Shown here: positions 15,696 to 26,100 of the stretch, one piece after another
Layout of the letters: each line of letters starts with the position of its first letter
Numbering within the stretch: the stretch's first letter is position 1
NCBI RefSeq assembly: GCF_964021845.1
Contig: NZ_CAXHZC010000001.1
Span: 1,302,001 to 1,366,000, forward strand
DNA from: Arcticibacterium sp964021845
GTDB lineage: Bacteria; Bacteroidota; Bacteroidia; Cytophagales; Spirosomataceae
Reading direction: 5' to 3'
DNA length: 64,000 nucleotides
Notes under the pieces: model-generated
The model's database searches: none
Told to the model about the DNA's origin: nothing
The model's input: the letters and a program-made list of their open reading frames with translations, nothing else
Position numbers and translations under genes: made by a program

Positions 15696-18600
15696 TTTCT
15701 TTTTTGTTCTTTAAACCTAAAAGCTTTTTCAGTTTGGCGTTAGCCTTACGGATGTTGGCCAGTATTTTACTCTCCTCTTCCATAGACCTAATGAAGTTCT
15801 CAGAAAGTGACTCATTAACCTCATTCTTAATCAGCTGCTTGCCGTCTGCCAGGCTTCCAAAAATGTAATACAGTCCCGGAATAATAGCCACGCCTATGAG
15901 CGTACCAAAGAGCATCCCACCCATAGCAGAGCCACCAATGGTTTTATTACCAATAGCCCCAGCTCCATGAGCCATTACCAGCGGCACCAAACCTGCCACA
16001 AAAGCAAATGAAGTCATCAAAATAGGCCTAAACCTAACTTTGGCTCCTTCTATGGCAGCATCTAAAACACTCATGCCTTGCTGTCGTTTTTGTACTGCAA
16101 ACTCCACTATCAGCACGGCATTTTTTCCTAAAAGACCTACCAACATAATGAGCCCTACTTGTGCATAAATGTCATTTGCCAAGCCCATAACTTTTAACAA
16201 TAAGAATGAACCGAAAATACCAACGGGCAGCGAGAGAATAACCGCAAGAGGTAGCAAAAAGCTCTCATACTGAGCAGCTAAAACGAAATACACAAAAATC
16301 AAGACCACCAAGAAAACATAGATAGACTCGTTTCCTCTGCTGGCTTCATCATATGAGAGCCCTTCCCAAGCTATGTCATATCCTTTTGGCAGCGTTTCTT
16401 TGGCCACCGTTTTAATAGCCGCAATAGCATCTCCTGTGGTATAGCCTTTGGCAGGTTGCCCTTGAATAGAAGCGGAATTATACATATTGTACCGCGTAAT
16501 TTCGTTTGGTCCTTGCTTCTTCACTATTTTCATAAAAGAAGAGTAAGGCACCATTTCTCCATGGTCGTTTTTCACAAAGAGGTTCAAAATGTCTGACGGA
16601 AGTCTTCTAAACTCAGGAGACGACTGCACGTAGACTTTGAAAAACCTACCAAAACGAATAAAACCCTGCTCGTAGGTACTACCTATCAGAATATTAAGAT
16701 TCTCCATGGCTTTGCCAATTGACACGCCTTTCTGCATAGCAGCCTGATTATCAATCTCCAGTTCATACTGAGGATAATTGGCAGCAAAGAAAGTAAACAA
16801 GCCGCTTAGTTCTTTACGCTTCTCTAGCTCCGCCATAAAGCTTTTATTAATCTGGTCAAACTCGTGATAATCTGTAGAGGTGGTTTTGTCTAATAATCTC
16901 ATAGAGAAACCTCCTGACGAACCAAAACCTGGTACAGCAGGCGGCTCAAAATACTCTACCACTGCTCCCAAATCCTTAGTTTCTTCCTCTAACTCTTCAA
17001 TAATCTCATGCACGGTATGCTCACGCTCAGACCATGACTTTAGGTTTATCAAACAAGTACCAGCATTGGAACCCCTGCCCTCTGTCATGATTTCATAGCC
17101 TGCCAGTGAAGACACCGACTCAACACCATCTATCTCTTCACAAATCTTTTGAAGTTCCTGTGACACTTGGTTGGTTCTTTCTAGCGTAGCACCCGGAGGC
17201 GTCTGAATAATGGCGTAAATAGTTCCTTGGTCTTCTCCGGGAATAAAACCTGCAGGAAGTACTTTATTGACATAAACTATTCCTAAACCAAAGACAAAAA
17301 GAATGGCAAAAGTCAGTAACCTTTTGTTCACAATCACTTTTAGCAAACTAACATACCTACCAGTTAACTTATCAAAAGCCTTATTAAACTTGTCTAAAAG
17401 CCAGTCTATCGGCGATTTCCTTTTAGGCCTTCCATGATTATTTTTCAAAATCATTCCGCATAAAACGGGTGTTAAAGTCAAGGCTACTACGGCAGATAAA
17501 ATAATGGCACTCGCCATGGTAATAGAAAATTGGCGGTAAAAAGTACCCACCGGACCCGACATAAATGCAATAGGCAAAAACACAGAAACCATAACCAGCG
17601 TAATGGCGATAATGGCACCACTAATTTCTCCCATTACTTTTTTGACCGCGTCATACGGAGAGAGGTGTTCTTCTTCCATTTTGGCATGGACCGCCTCCAC
17701 CACTACTATGGCGTCATCTACCACAATACCAATGGCCAACACCAAAGCAAAGAGTGTAATAAGGTTTATGGAGAGCCCAAACATTTGCATCACAAAGAAT
17801 GCCCCAATGAGCGAAACCGGTACCGCGATAATTGGAATCAGGGTAGAACGCCAATCGCCAAGGAAAACAAATACTACCAAGGCTACCAAAATAAAGGCAT
17901 CCCGTAATGTATGCGTAACTTGCTCTACAGAAGCATCTAAGAACTTAGATACATCATAAGATATTTTATAATCTACACCAGGAGGGAAAGTCTCTTTCAT
18001 CTCCTCTAGCTTGGTTTTCACATCAGCTATTACTTCTGTGGCATTACTTCCAAAGTTTTGTTTAAGTACAATAGCCGCAGATGGATGCCCGTCAAGATTA
18101 GAGTAAATATCAAAGAACTCACTACCCAACTCTACTTTGCCAATATCTTTCAATTTGATACTTTCTCCTTCTGAATTGGCCCGAACTATTACTTCCCCAT
18201 ACTCTTCAGGCTTATTTAGTCTGCCTTTAAAAGTCAAAACATACTCTAAAGACTGAGCGGCTATTCCTGAACTTTGCCCTATTCTACCAGGACGTCCAAT
18301 AATACTTTGCTCTGCAAGAGCTTCCATCACTTCTTCTGCCGAAATACTATAAGCACGCATACGGTCAGGATTTAACCAAACACGCATAGCAAACTGCCTA
18401 CTACCCAAAATCTGAGTTCTAGCCACACCATGAATCCTGTTAATTTCAGGTATCATGTTTACGTTGGCATAGTTATACAGAAACTTCTCGTCTAGGTCTT
18501 CATCAGTACTATAAAGGTTAACATACATCAGCATACTAGGCTGAATAGGTGTAATCACCACACCTTCTCTTTGAACCAAATCTGGCAGTAAGGGCATCAC

Positions 18601-18939
18601 TTGGTCTACCCTCGTTTTCACTCTAATTACTGCTAAGTTGGGGTCAGTGCCTGGTTCAAAAATTATACGTAGTGTAGCCTCTCCCGCACTAGTGGCATCT
18701 GTAGCCATGTATCGTACATCTTGTACTCCATTAATGGCATTTTCTAAAGTTATCAGGGTAGACTTTACCAAGATATCTGCACTGGCTCCTGGGTAGGCAA
18801 TAAAAATATTGACCGTGGTAGGAGCAATTTCTGGAAACTGAGATTTCGGTAATTGCTTAATAGCGAGTCCCCCCGTAAAAAGAATGATAAACGAAATCAC
18901 AATGGCCAATACTGGCCTATGTATTATATTACTAAACAT
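15688..18939 (-). CDS. RND multidrug efflux permease (HAE1 family)
   Basis: A 1083-residue inner-membrane proton/drug antiporter with the usual two-fold repeat of a periplasmic loop and six membrane helices. The first helix is VLAIVISFIILFTGGLAIKQL. The proton-relay aspartate pair is seen in GIVVDDAIVVVEAV, and the drug-pocket loop PPAVPGFGSSGGF marks it as AcrB/MexB-like and not a metal exporter. The C-terminal tail after the last helix is about 45 residues and charged. The adaptor gene lies 19 bases upstream. Confidence 0.96.
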   Translation of the reverse strand: MFSNIIHRPVLAIVISFIILFTGGLAIKQLPKSQFPEIAPTTVNIFIAYPGASADILVKSTLITLENAINGVQDVRYMATDATSAGEATLRIIFEPGTDPNLAVIRVKTRVDQVMPLLPDLVQREGVVITPIQPSMLMYVNLYSTDEDLDEKFLYNYANVNMIPEINRIHGVARTQILGSRQFAMRVWLNPDRMRAYSISAEEVMEALAEQSIIGRPGRIGQSSGIAAQSLEYVLTFKGRLNKPEEYGEVIVRANSEGESIKLKDIGKVELGSEFFDIYSNLDGHPSAAIVLKQNFGSNATEVIADVKTKLEEMKETFPPGVDYKISYDVSKFLDASVEQVTHTLRDAFILVALVVFVFLGDWRSTLIPIIAVPVSLIGAFFVMQMFGLSINLITLFALVLAIGIVVDDAIVVVEAVHAKMEEEHLSPYDAVKKVMGEISGAIIAITLVMVSVFLPIAFMSGPVGTFYRQFSITMASAIILSAVVALTLTPVLCGMILKNNHGRPKRKSPIDWLLDKFNKAFDKLTGRYVSLLKVIVNKRLLTFAILFVFGLGIVYVNKVLPAGFIPGEDQGTIYAIIQTPPGATLERTNQVSQELQKICEEIDGVESVSSLAGYEIMTEGRGSNAGTCLINLKSWSEREHTVHEIIEELEEETKDLGAVVEYFEPPAVPGFGSSGGFSMRLLDKTTSTDYHEFDQINKSFMAELEKRKELSGLFTFFAANYPQYELEIDNQAAMQKGVSIGKAMENLNILIGSTYEQGFIRFGRFFKVYVQSSPEFRRLPSDILNLFVKNDHGEMVPYSSFMKIVKKQGPNEITRYNMYNSASIQGQPAKGYTTGDAIAAIKTVAKETLPKGYDIAWEGLSYDEASRGNESIYVFLVVLIFVYFVLAAQYESFLLPLAVILSLPVGIFGSFLLLKVMGLANDIYAQVGLIMLVGLLGKNAVLIVEFAVQKRQQGMSVLDAAIEGAKVRFRPILMTSFAFVAGLVPLVMAHGAGAIGNKTIGGSAMGGMLFGTLIGVAIIPGLYYIFGSLADGKQLIKNEVNESLSENFIRSMEEESKILANIRKANAKLKKLLGLKNKKENE

Positions 18940-18958
18940 TTTACTATCTATGGTTTAA

Positions 18959-20041
18959 TTATTCGGCGTAGAGGTCTAAACTTCCTATGGCCTTTGCAGG
19001 CTCTACAAACGTAAAATCAATCTCTTGACCTTCTTTAACCTTCCTTAAACCCTCCAGAAGCAACTTATCACCAAGCTCTAAACCGCTAGACACCGCGTAT
19101 AAATGTGGCATTTCTGCTGCTATCGTAATTTTTCTGGAGTGAATGGTATTGTTCTTATCTAACACGTAAACGTAGTTTTTATCTAGCACCTCAAAGGTGG
19201 CTTTCTGAGGAATAAGCATGGCCTTAGGAAGCGGAACGCTTACCAGTATATTACCGGTTTCGCCATGTCTTAATAATCCTTTGGGATTTGGAAAAGTAGC
19301 TCTGAAAGCAATATTCCCTGTTTCATTATTGAAATCAGCCTCTATGGTTTCTACTATTCCTGGGTAATCAAATAGCTTATTATTAGCCATCAGTAGTTTG
19401 ACCTTTAGCATATTTTTAGATGCACTGGTTTTATAATCAAGATACTCAGCCTCAGGCACATTAAAATAAACCCACATCTTACTGTTGTCAGACATTGTAG
19501 TTAGTAAATCTCCTTCGTCAACTAAGCTTCCTAGCCTTACTTCAAAATGGTCCATAATACCGCTAAAAGGGGCTTTTATTTGCGTAAAGCCCAGGTGTAC
19601 CTCTGCCAAGGCCTGTTCTGCTTTGGCTTTATTATATTTAGCTTTGGCCAGGGCCAATTCATTTTTAGATACAATATTACTGTCGGCCAGCGACTTCGTG
19701 TTTTGATATTCTATTTCTGCAAAGTTTGTTTCTGCTTCAGCTTTTTGTAGCTCAGCTTTATAAAGCGAAGGTGTAATCTGAAACATCAATTGCCCTTTCT
19801 TCACAAACTGTCCTTCATCTACATAGATATTTTGTAAATATCCTTTTTCTAAAGCCCTTAACTCTATGTGCTGAATGGAGTGTATTTGACTGACGTATTC
19901 TCTAGTAGTGGTGGTGTCTTTTAGCATAGGGCTCGTCACCAAAAATTTGGATTCAGCCTCATGCGTTTCATGTTTTTCTGATTTGCAGCTAGTAAGGTAC
20001 AGCATAGCACCCAAGCTTAGCAGCATGAAAATTCTTTTCAT
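18959..20041 (-). CDS. RND efflux periplasmic adaptor lipoprotein
   Basis: A 360-residue membrane fusion protein. Lipobox TSC at about residue 19 anchors it to the inner membrane. It then shows the lipoyl halves (LRALEKGYLQNIYVDEGQFVKKGQL and FTQIKAPFSGIMDHFEVRLGSLVDEGD), a short coiled-coil hairpin (ETNFAEIEYQNTKSLAD) and beta-barrel strands ending in LEGLRKVKEGQEI. It is the first gene of the efflux operon. No regulator gene is adjacent. Confidence 0.94.
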   Translation of the reverse strand: MKRIFMLLSLGAMLYLTSCKSEKHETHEAESKFLVTSPMLKDTTTTREYVSQIHSIQHIELRALEKGYLQNIYVDEGQFVKKGQLMFQITPSLYKAELQKAEAETNFAEIEYQNTKSLADSNIVSKNELALAKAKYNKAKAEQALAEVHLGFTQIKAPFSGIMDHFEVRLGSLVDEGDLLTTMSDNSKMWVYFNVPEAEYLDYKTSASKNMLKVKLLMANNKLFDYPGIVETIEADFNNETGNIAFRATFPNPKGLLRHGETGNILVSVPLPKAMLIPQKATFEVLDKNYVYVLDKNNTIHSRKITIAAEMPHLYAVSSGLELGDKLLLEGLRKVKEGQEIDFTFVEPAKAIGSLDLYAE

Positions 20042-20183
20042 TTTTGTTTAATTTTTTAGGACATTTCAATCCTGTGAAATGGTAGATAAGTGGCTGAATC
20101 AGTAAGGCAGAATCCTTTATGGAAACAGCAAATAATTAAAAGGAGAGAGGTCGGTCAATTATTAAAACCGACTGGGAGGTTTT

Positions 20184-20576
20184 CTATATCCTAAAAGTAG
20201 CGAGAGGAATATACCTTTTGTTTGAAGAGAGCCTTTCGCTAACTGGCGTTCCGTCATATACAGCGTCAGTAGAAAACTTAAAAGATGCGGTATAAAAAAA
20301 AGCCGTAATAAAATTACCGCTCTCTGCATGATTTCCGAGGTCGTTTAATTCCTCTTCTTTTTCTTCTTCTTCACCATCAATCAGGCAGTCTTCACTGCTT
20401 AAATCTTTCTTTTTAAAAGATCCAACTTTAACAGGAAAATCATTGTTAAAAGAGAGGAATTTTACTGAAAGAGTTTCTTCCGAAGTATGGAAATTAGACG
20501 GCACTTCGCTAAATGAATTGAATCCACTTAGCAAAAACACAAGTACTGGAAGTATGAACTTATACAGTTTCGCCAT
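20184..20576 (-). CDS. Small exported protein with an acidic stretch, unknown function
   Basis: A 130-residue protein with a signal peptide (residues 1-24) and an acidic run, DGEEEEKEEELND, near residue 70; the C-terminal part is basic and aromatic. No domain is recognised. It lies 142 bp upstream of the efflux adaptor on the same strand and may be cotranscribed with it. The acidic run could bind metal or cationic ligands, but nothing confirms this. Confidence 0.6.
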   Translation of the reverse strand: MAKLYKFILPVLVFLLSGFNSFSEVPSNFHTSEETLSVKFLSFNNDFPVKVGSFKKKDLSSEDCLIDGEEEEKEEELNDLGNHAESGNFITAFFYTASFKFSTDAVYDGTPVSERLSSNKRYIPLATFRI

Positions 20577-20823
20577 TGAGAAACAAAGCTATCGCTATGA
20601 AATCTTTATTTCAAAGTCTCTATTCTTAAATTTTCTTATTAAATAAAAATATACTTTACATAATCCAATTAAGAATCAATTTAGTTACATACCAAAATAG
20701 AAAAGGGTCTCTTTTTCGTACCAAAAAGAACTTAACACCTTAATAAAATCAACAACTATTTCATTCGATTTCTTAATTAACTTTAACTTGCGACTCTCTT
20801 AAACCCGTTTGAAAAAACTGCCC

Positions 20824-22629
20824 ATGAAAAAAATACTAGCCTTTTTTTGCACCCTTTTTAGCATCTCGGCTTTTGCTCAAGATAATACTACCACTATGTG
20901 GTGGAACCCTATCAACAGCGAGGTAAATACAATAGAAGGCCAAGCCTGGCCAAACGAAAAAGGAAGTCCTTACAGTCGCCTACCTGAAAGAGCAGAAAAA
21001 GACGTAAGTAAAACCATCTGGAATTTATCAAAACAGTCGGCTGGTTTAATGATACGGTTTAGGTCAAACGCATCTGAAATTAAAATACGCTACGGCACCA
21101 CCAAAAGCCATAAAGGAGAAAAGGTTTTTGAACTAAACCACATGCCCGCCACAGGTGTAAGTGGTGTAGATTTATATGCCATAGATGCTGATGGCAATGA
21201 ACTTTGGTGTGCCGGAAAAAGGAGCTTTGCCGATACTTGTCAATTTGACTTTACAAGACTAAACCCAAACGATGCCTATCATAAAATGGGTAGAGAATAC
21301 CGCCTTTATTTACCCCTCTATAATGAAGTTTCTTGGTTAGAAATCGGAGTTGAAGAGAATGCCATATTCACGCCACTAGAAGCAAGAAAAGAAAAACCAA
21401 TAGTCATATATGGTACTTCCATAGCCCAGGGAGCCTGTGCTTCTCGTCCCGGAATGGCTTGGACTACTATTTTAGGCAGAAAAATGGACCGACCACTTAT
21501 AAATCTAGGCTTTAGTGGTAATGGTAGGTTAGATGCTCCTATCATTGACTTAATGACTGAGATTGACGCCAAAGTTTGGGTATTGGATTGCTTGCCTAAC
21601 CTTATTCCCGAAGCTTGGGAAAGAAGCGATATCTTCAAAGCGGAAGATTTGAAAAACAGAATTATAGCTTCTGTAAAAGCACTGCGTAGTAAAAATGAGA
21701 CTACACCAATTTTAGTGGTGGAACATGCGGGCTATACACAATCACTTATAAGTGAAAATAGAAAGGAACAGTATGAAACAGCCAATAAGGTTCAGAAAGA
21801 CGCCTTTATTCAGTTGAAATCTGAAGGAATCCAAAACCTTTATTACCTGACTAAAGAAGAAATAAACCTGGGTATAGATGACATGGTAGATGGCACACAC
21901 CCTACCGACCTAGGCATGCAGCATTATGCAGATGCTTATGAAAACAAACTTAGGACTATCTTAAAAGAGCCCAAAGGTCATTTAAGCACCACTGTTCCTG
22001 TAACCCAATACCGTGAGCCAGGCAATTACGATTGGGAATCTCGTCATAATGAGCTTTTAAAAATGAGTCAAAATGAAGCTCCGAAATCTATCATTCTTGC
22101 TAATTCTATCGTTCATTTTTGGGGAGGGCAGCCTACTGCCAAAATGGCTCGAGAGAAAGACTCATGGGAAAACATATTCACACCAGCCGGTTTAAGAAAC
22201 TATGCCTACGGATGGGACAGAATTGAAAATGTAATTTGGCGAGTTTATCATGGCGAACTCGATGGTTTTGATGCAGAAAACATTTTGGTGATGATTGGCA
22301 CAAACAACCTCCACATAAACTCTAATGAAGAAATAATAGAAGGTCTTCGCCAATTAATGAACGCTATAAAAGATAGGCAGCCATCTGCCAAGATAAGATT
22401 GATGGGCTTACTGCCTAGAAGAGATTATGAGGAGAGAATTGTAAACCTTAATGTTTCTATTGCAGCACTAGCAGGAAACTTAAATGTCTCTTTTGCTGAC
22501 TTAGGAGCAGACTTTCTGGAAAACGATGGCCAGATAAAAGAGCATCTATTCTCTGATGGGCTTCACCCAAATGAGGAAGGATACTTAGTACTTAGAGAAG
22601 GCATTAAGCCCTTATTAAATTTAGAATAG
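20824..22629 (+). CDS. Exported protein with two SGNH-hydrolase domains
   Basis: I use the ATG at 20824, which begins a clean signal peptide (MKKILAFFCTLFSISAFAQ), over the TTG at 20809. After an N-terminal beta domain with the GxDLY signature (VSGVDLYAID), the first SGNH domain has YGTSIAQGACASRPG (Ser), LGFSGNGRLD and DGTHPTDLGMQHY (Asp-His). A second SGNH domain covers about residues 410-600: LANSIVHFWGG, MIGTNNLHIN and SDGLHPNEEGY. In the second domain Ser of ANS replaces the usual GDS context. Such proteins are carbohydrate esterases or deacylases; two catalytic units in one chain suggest a bifunctional deacetylase. Confidence 0.85.
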   Translation: MKKILAFFCTLFSISAFAQDNTTTMWWNPINSEVNTIEGQAWPNEKGSPYSRLPERAEKDVSKTIWNLSKQSAGLMIRFRSNASEIKIRYGTTKSHKGEKVFELNHMPATGVSGVDLYAIDADGNELWCAGKRSFADTCQFDFTRLNPNDAYHKMGREYRLYLPLYNEVSWLEIGVEENAIFTPLEARKEKPIVIYGTSIAQGACASRPGMAWTTILGRKMDRPLINLGFSGNGRLDAPIIDLMTEIDAKVWVLDCLPNLIPEAWERSDIFKAEDLKNRIIASVKALRSKNETTPILVVEHAGYTQSLISENRKEQYETANKVQKDAFIQLKSEGIQNLYYLTKEEINLGIDDMVDGTHPTDLGMQHYADAYENKLRTILKEPKGHLSTTVPVTQYREPGNYDWESRHNELLKMSQNEAPKSIILANSIVHFWGGQPTAKMAREKDSWENIFTPAGLRNYAYGWDRIENVIWRVYHGELDGFDAENILVMIGTNNLHINSNEEIIEGLRQLMNAIKDRQPSAKIRLMGLLPRRDYEERIVNLNVSIAALAGNLNVSFADLGADFLENDGQIKEHLFSDGLHPNEEGYLVLREGIKPLLNLE

Positions 22630-22639
22630 GGCATAAAAA

Positions 22640-22664
22640 AAGGCTCGCTTTTAAAGCGAGCCTT
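22640..22664 (-). terminator. trxA terminator (perfect 12-bp stem)
   Basis: AAGGCTCGCTTT and AAAGCGAGCCTT pair with a one-base centre. On the minus strand the stem is followed by seven T residues. It sits between the convergent SGNH gene and trxA, and probably serves trxA fully and the SGNH gene partly. Confidence 0.85.
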
Positions 22665-22686
22665 CTATATTATCTAGCCTTGCTAA

Positions 22687-23010
22687 TTACATAGCAGCTT
22701 CTAACTTCTGCGTTAAAACGTGCTTAGGCACAGCTCCTACTATTTTGTCTACCATTTCTCCCTTCTTGAAAATCATCAAAGTAGGGATTGAACGAATACC
22801 GAATTCCATTGGCGTAGCACTGTTAGCATCTACATCCATTTTACCAACTACGGCTTTATCTTCGTACTCACCAGCAATCTCTTCTACTACTGGTCCTATC
22901 ATTTTACAAGGTCCGCACCATTCTGCCCAAAAATCAACCAATACTGGTTTTTCTGAAGCTATTAGTTCCTTGAAGTTTGCGTCGTTTATTTCTATTGCTT
23001 TACCTGCCAT
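22687..23010 (-). CDS. trxA: Thioredoxin
   Basis: A 107-residue thioredoxin with active site WCGPC (Cys 32 and 35), the buried Asp in VLVDFWAEW, cis-Pro in IRSIPTLMIF and the C-terminal glycine-rich strand. It reduces disulphides of cytoplasmic proteins such as ribonucleotide reductase; there is no signal peptide. It is divergent from the large metallopeptidase gene. Confidence 0.97.
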   Translation of the reverse strand: MAGKAIEINDANFKELIASEKPVLVDFWAEWCGPCKMIGPVVEEIAGEYEDKAVVGKMDVDANSATPMEFGIRSIPTLMIFKKGEMVDKIVGAVPKHVLTQKLEAAM

Positions 23011-23132
23011 TTCTTGTTATTAATTTGAGTTCGGATATGTAACATCTTTGCAGTTTGATTTAGTTCCAAAGAAAATACCACCGTTAAATATAATTTTAAC
23101 TAAATTACCCTTTCATACTTTACTATTCAATA

Positions 23133-26100
23133 ATGTACGCCGTAAAAGTCTCCTTACTTTTATTACTATTCACACTTCAATTACCAGTATTTGGTCAAGA
23201 TTCTACAAATGTTTTCTCCTGCGGTTTTGATGAAAGTGAGCTAGATCTTTCTTTCCTTAAAAACTTTGACACTCGAAATTTCAAAGTAAAAGTAGACGGA
23301 TTTTACAGTTGTCGAATAGCCGTTGACGTTGATTACGACACCTATCAATATTTTGGTTTTAACGAAGAACTTATTCGATTTGAATTGAACAAAATGTTCC
23401 AAAAGGTCTCCCTCCTCTATGAAAAAGAGATTAACACCAAACTCTCCGTGAGTGAGGTACACATTTGGAAGACAGAAAATGACGACCCCTATAAAAATGA
23501 ATTTGATATTTTTAGAATGCTTTCCATTCTTAGGAAAAACGCTCTTGAAACTAAGATTTTTGAAAAAGAGTCTGATTTATATATGTACCTCCCTACAAAA
23601 AATGTTTTGGGAGCAGGTGGCTTAGCCACCGGAAGTGGAAACGTGTCTCCCTGGGGAAAATATAAAACCATGGCACACGAAATAGGTCATAATTTTGGCT
23701 CGCCGCATACCCAAAGTTGCAGCTGGGAAGGAGGCCCCTTAGATTTTTGTTATCCTGCTGAAGGTACTTGTTATGAGAACGCCCTAGAAGACAAAGAAGG
23801 AACCATAATGAGTTATTGTTCTTCTACTAAATCTACCTTTCACCCACAAGCTAGAGACTTAATAAGAGCCTTTGCAGCTCAAAATTTCAGATTTATTGAA
23901 TCTGTTCCTCCTAGCCCAGTTCTAAATAGCGAGATTGTTAATAGTTTTAATATTCCTTATACGTCTTTTAATCCTGTTGCAGAGGCTTATAGCTACTATT
24001 ATGAAATAGCCTCAGATTCTTCTTTTAAAAATATCATATCCTCGGACAGCATTAGTTTTCCGTCTATTTACTTTGATGAATATGCCAATTATGACCAATA
24101 CTACTTTAGAGTGAAGGCTGTAAATGATAAGGGAACTTCACCATGGTCAAACGCTTCTAAAGTGGTTAAAGAATTACAGAATCTTGCAGTTCCTATACCA
24201 GAAGACACATTTAATAAGAAATATATAGACCTTTCTGCAAGCTCTCAAGATCGCTTAAACTTCTCTCCTGTACAAAATGCTGTAGGATATGAAATTGAAA
24301 TTATTCAATATACTGGAGGCATAATGCCAGTTAGAAATTACTTCAGCAATACTTTTAAAACCTCTGTTAATTTCTCCACAATTAGCCAAGTGGCCACATA
24401 CATTGATTCTGACTTCATGTGGCGAGTACGTGCTTACAAAGGAAATGAGTCAGGAGCTTGGTCTGAATTTCAGTATATTTTTAACAAAACAGAATCTCTC
24501 TACTCAAACTTTAATATAAGAAGGCCACTACCTACTAGTTTTACCATTATCCGAAATAACTTTTATCAAACTAGCACCAATTACCTTTTACAGAAGATTG
24601 ACAATAATGAAACAATTGATGTCCCAGTAGCCAATATTTTTAAAGAAAAGAACAGGTTCATATTTAAAAACCTGGAGCCTAATTCCACTTATAAATTAAC
24701 AAATCAAGTTTCAACCCGTAACCACCTAATCTGGGGAGAGAAAGCAGAGGGTTTACAATATACCACAGAAAGAACTTTGACCACTTCTAATGAGAACTTG
24801 CCTACCAACTGGCAATTATTCTCTACACAAGATAGTACCACTGAACTATTAGCGTATTCAAAAAAACTCAGTAACAAATACATGTTTCTGCCAACAAACA
24901 ATGGCTTATTAAAATATAATTTGAATACGGAAGAGCAGCAGATTTACGGCATTGAAAACACTGAAGGACTCATTGGCAGTCAAATCCAAATGATGGAAAT
25001 AGACAATGACAATAAGCTCTGGATATTTCAACAAGTGTCTAAAAGATTAGACTTTTCAGGAGTTTTCCCAGAACCAGTATATAGTCTTATGAAATTCAAT
25101 CCTGATAATATGAGCTTACTGGAAAGATTTGATTTTGAATACACAGATGCTGGAGAATTAATAAGTTTTGACCCAAATAGAATGTTGTTTGCAACTGATT
25201 CCAGGCTATTAAAACTAAATAACGATAGACTAGAATTCTTTTTTGACCTAGCAGAACTAAAGAATACTTACAGTCAATCATATACTTGGGGTTTTAAAGG
25301 AGATAGATATTGGTTAAGAACTGTACCAAAAAATCCCGATTATTCGGAGCTTGTATCCATAAACCTTGACGACCTAAGTACAAAAGTTTATAACCATGAA
25401 ACGCACTCAAACTGTCCCCAAAATTTTTCTCAGATATTTTTTGATGAACTAGGGAATCCCCTCATTCTTAATTCAGAAAACAATGATGTTCTCAAATTAC
25501 AAGGGAATGAATTTGTTACAGAAGCGAATTTAACCTATCAAAATGGCTATTTCTCAAATCTGACTTATGAGAATGGCATTTTTACCGCACGAGTTTATTC
25601 CGATGAGCCCGGTATCTATAAGTTTTATAATTCGGAATGGAATAAAATTAGTGAATACCCTGACTACATCTTTGGTTTTTATGACAACTTCACAGACCAA
25701 ACGGGAAACGTATGGTTAAATACCTATAATACACTTGTAAAGTTAAGTGTCTGTTCTGAAGTTTCTTCTCCTAAAATAACTGCCGATAGTCAAATAGACT
25801 TTGGAGGTTCGGCAAGCATTGAAGTTTCTGAATGCTCTAGCGTAAACTGGTCTTTCAATAACTTAAGTGGTGATGTTATAGTTGATGAACCCACTTCCAA
25901 AACCTTTAAACCAAATAATAATTTCACCTATCAAGTAAGCTGCAATGACGGAGGCTGTACTTCTAATGCTATAGAAGGGGAAGTGGTAGTTGTGCCCAAG
26001 CTTTTAATGAACTCTGTTACTTCATCCACTGTCTGTCCTAACGCCGAAATTCGCTACGCTCCGAGCATTCAGGGTGAATATCCCTCTGACAATACGTTCA

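Noticed and set aside
17530..17907. 125-codon frame opposite the RND pump
   Set aside because: It lies antisense within a strongly conserved gene, is His/Asn/Arg rich, and overlaps a second antisense frame; a codon-usage shadow.
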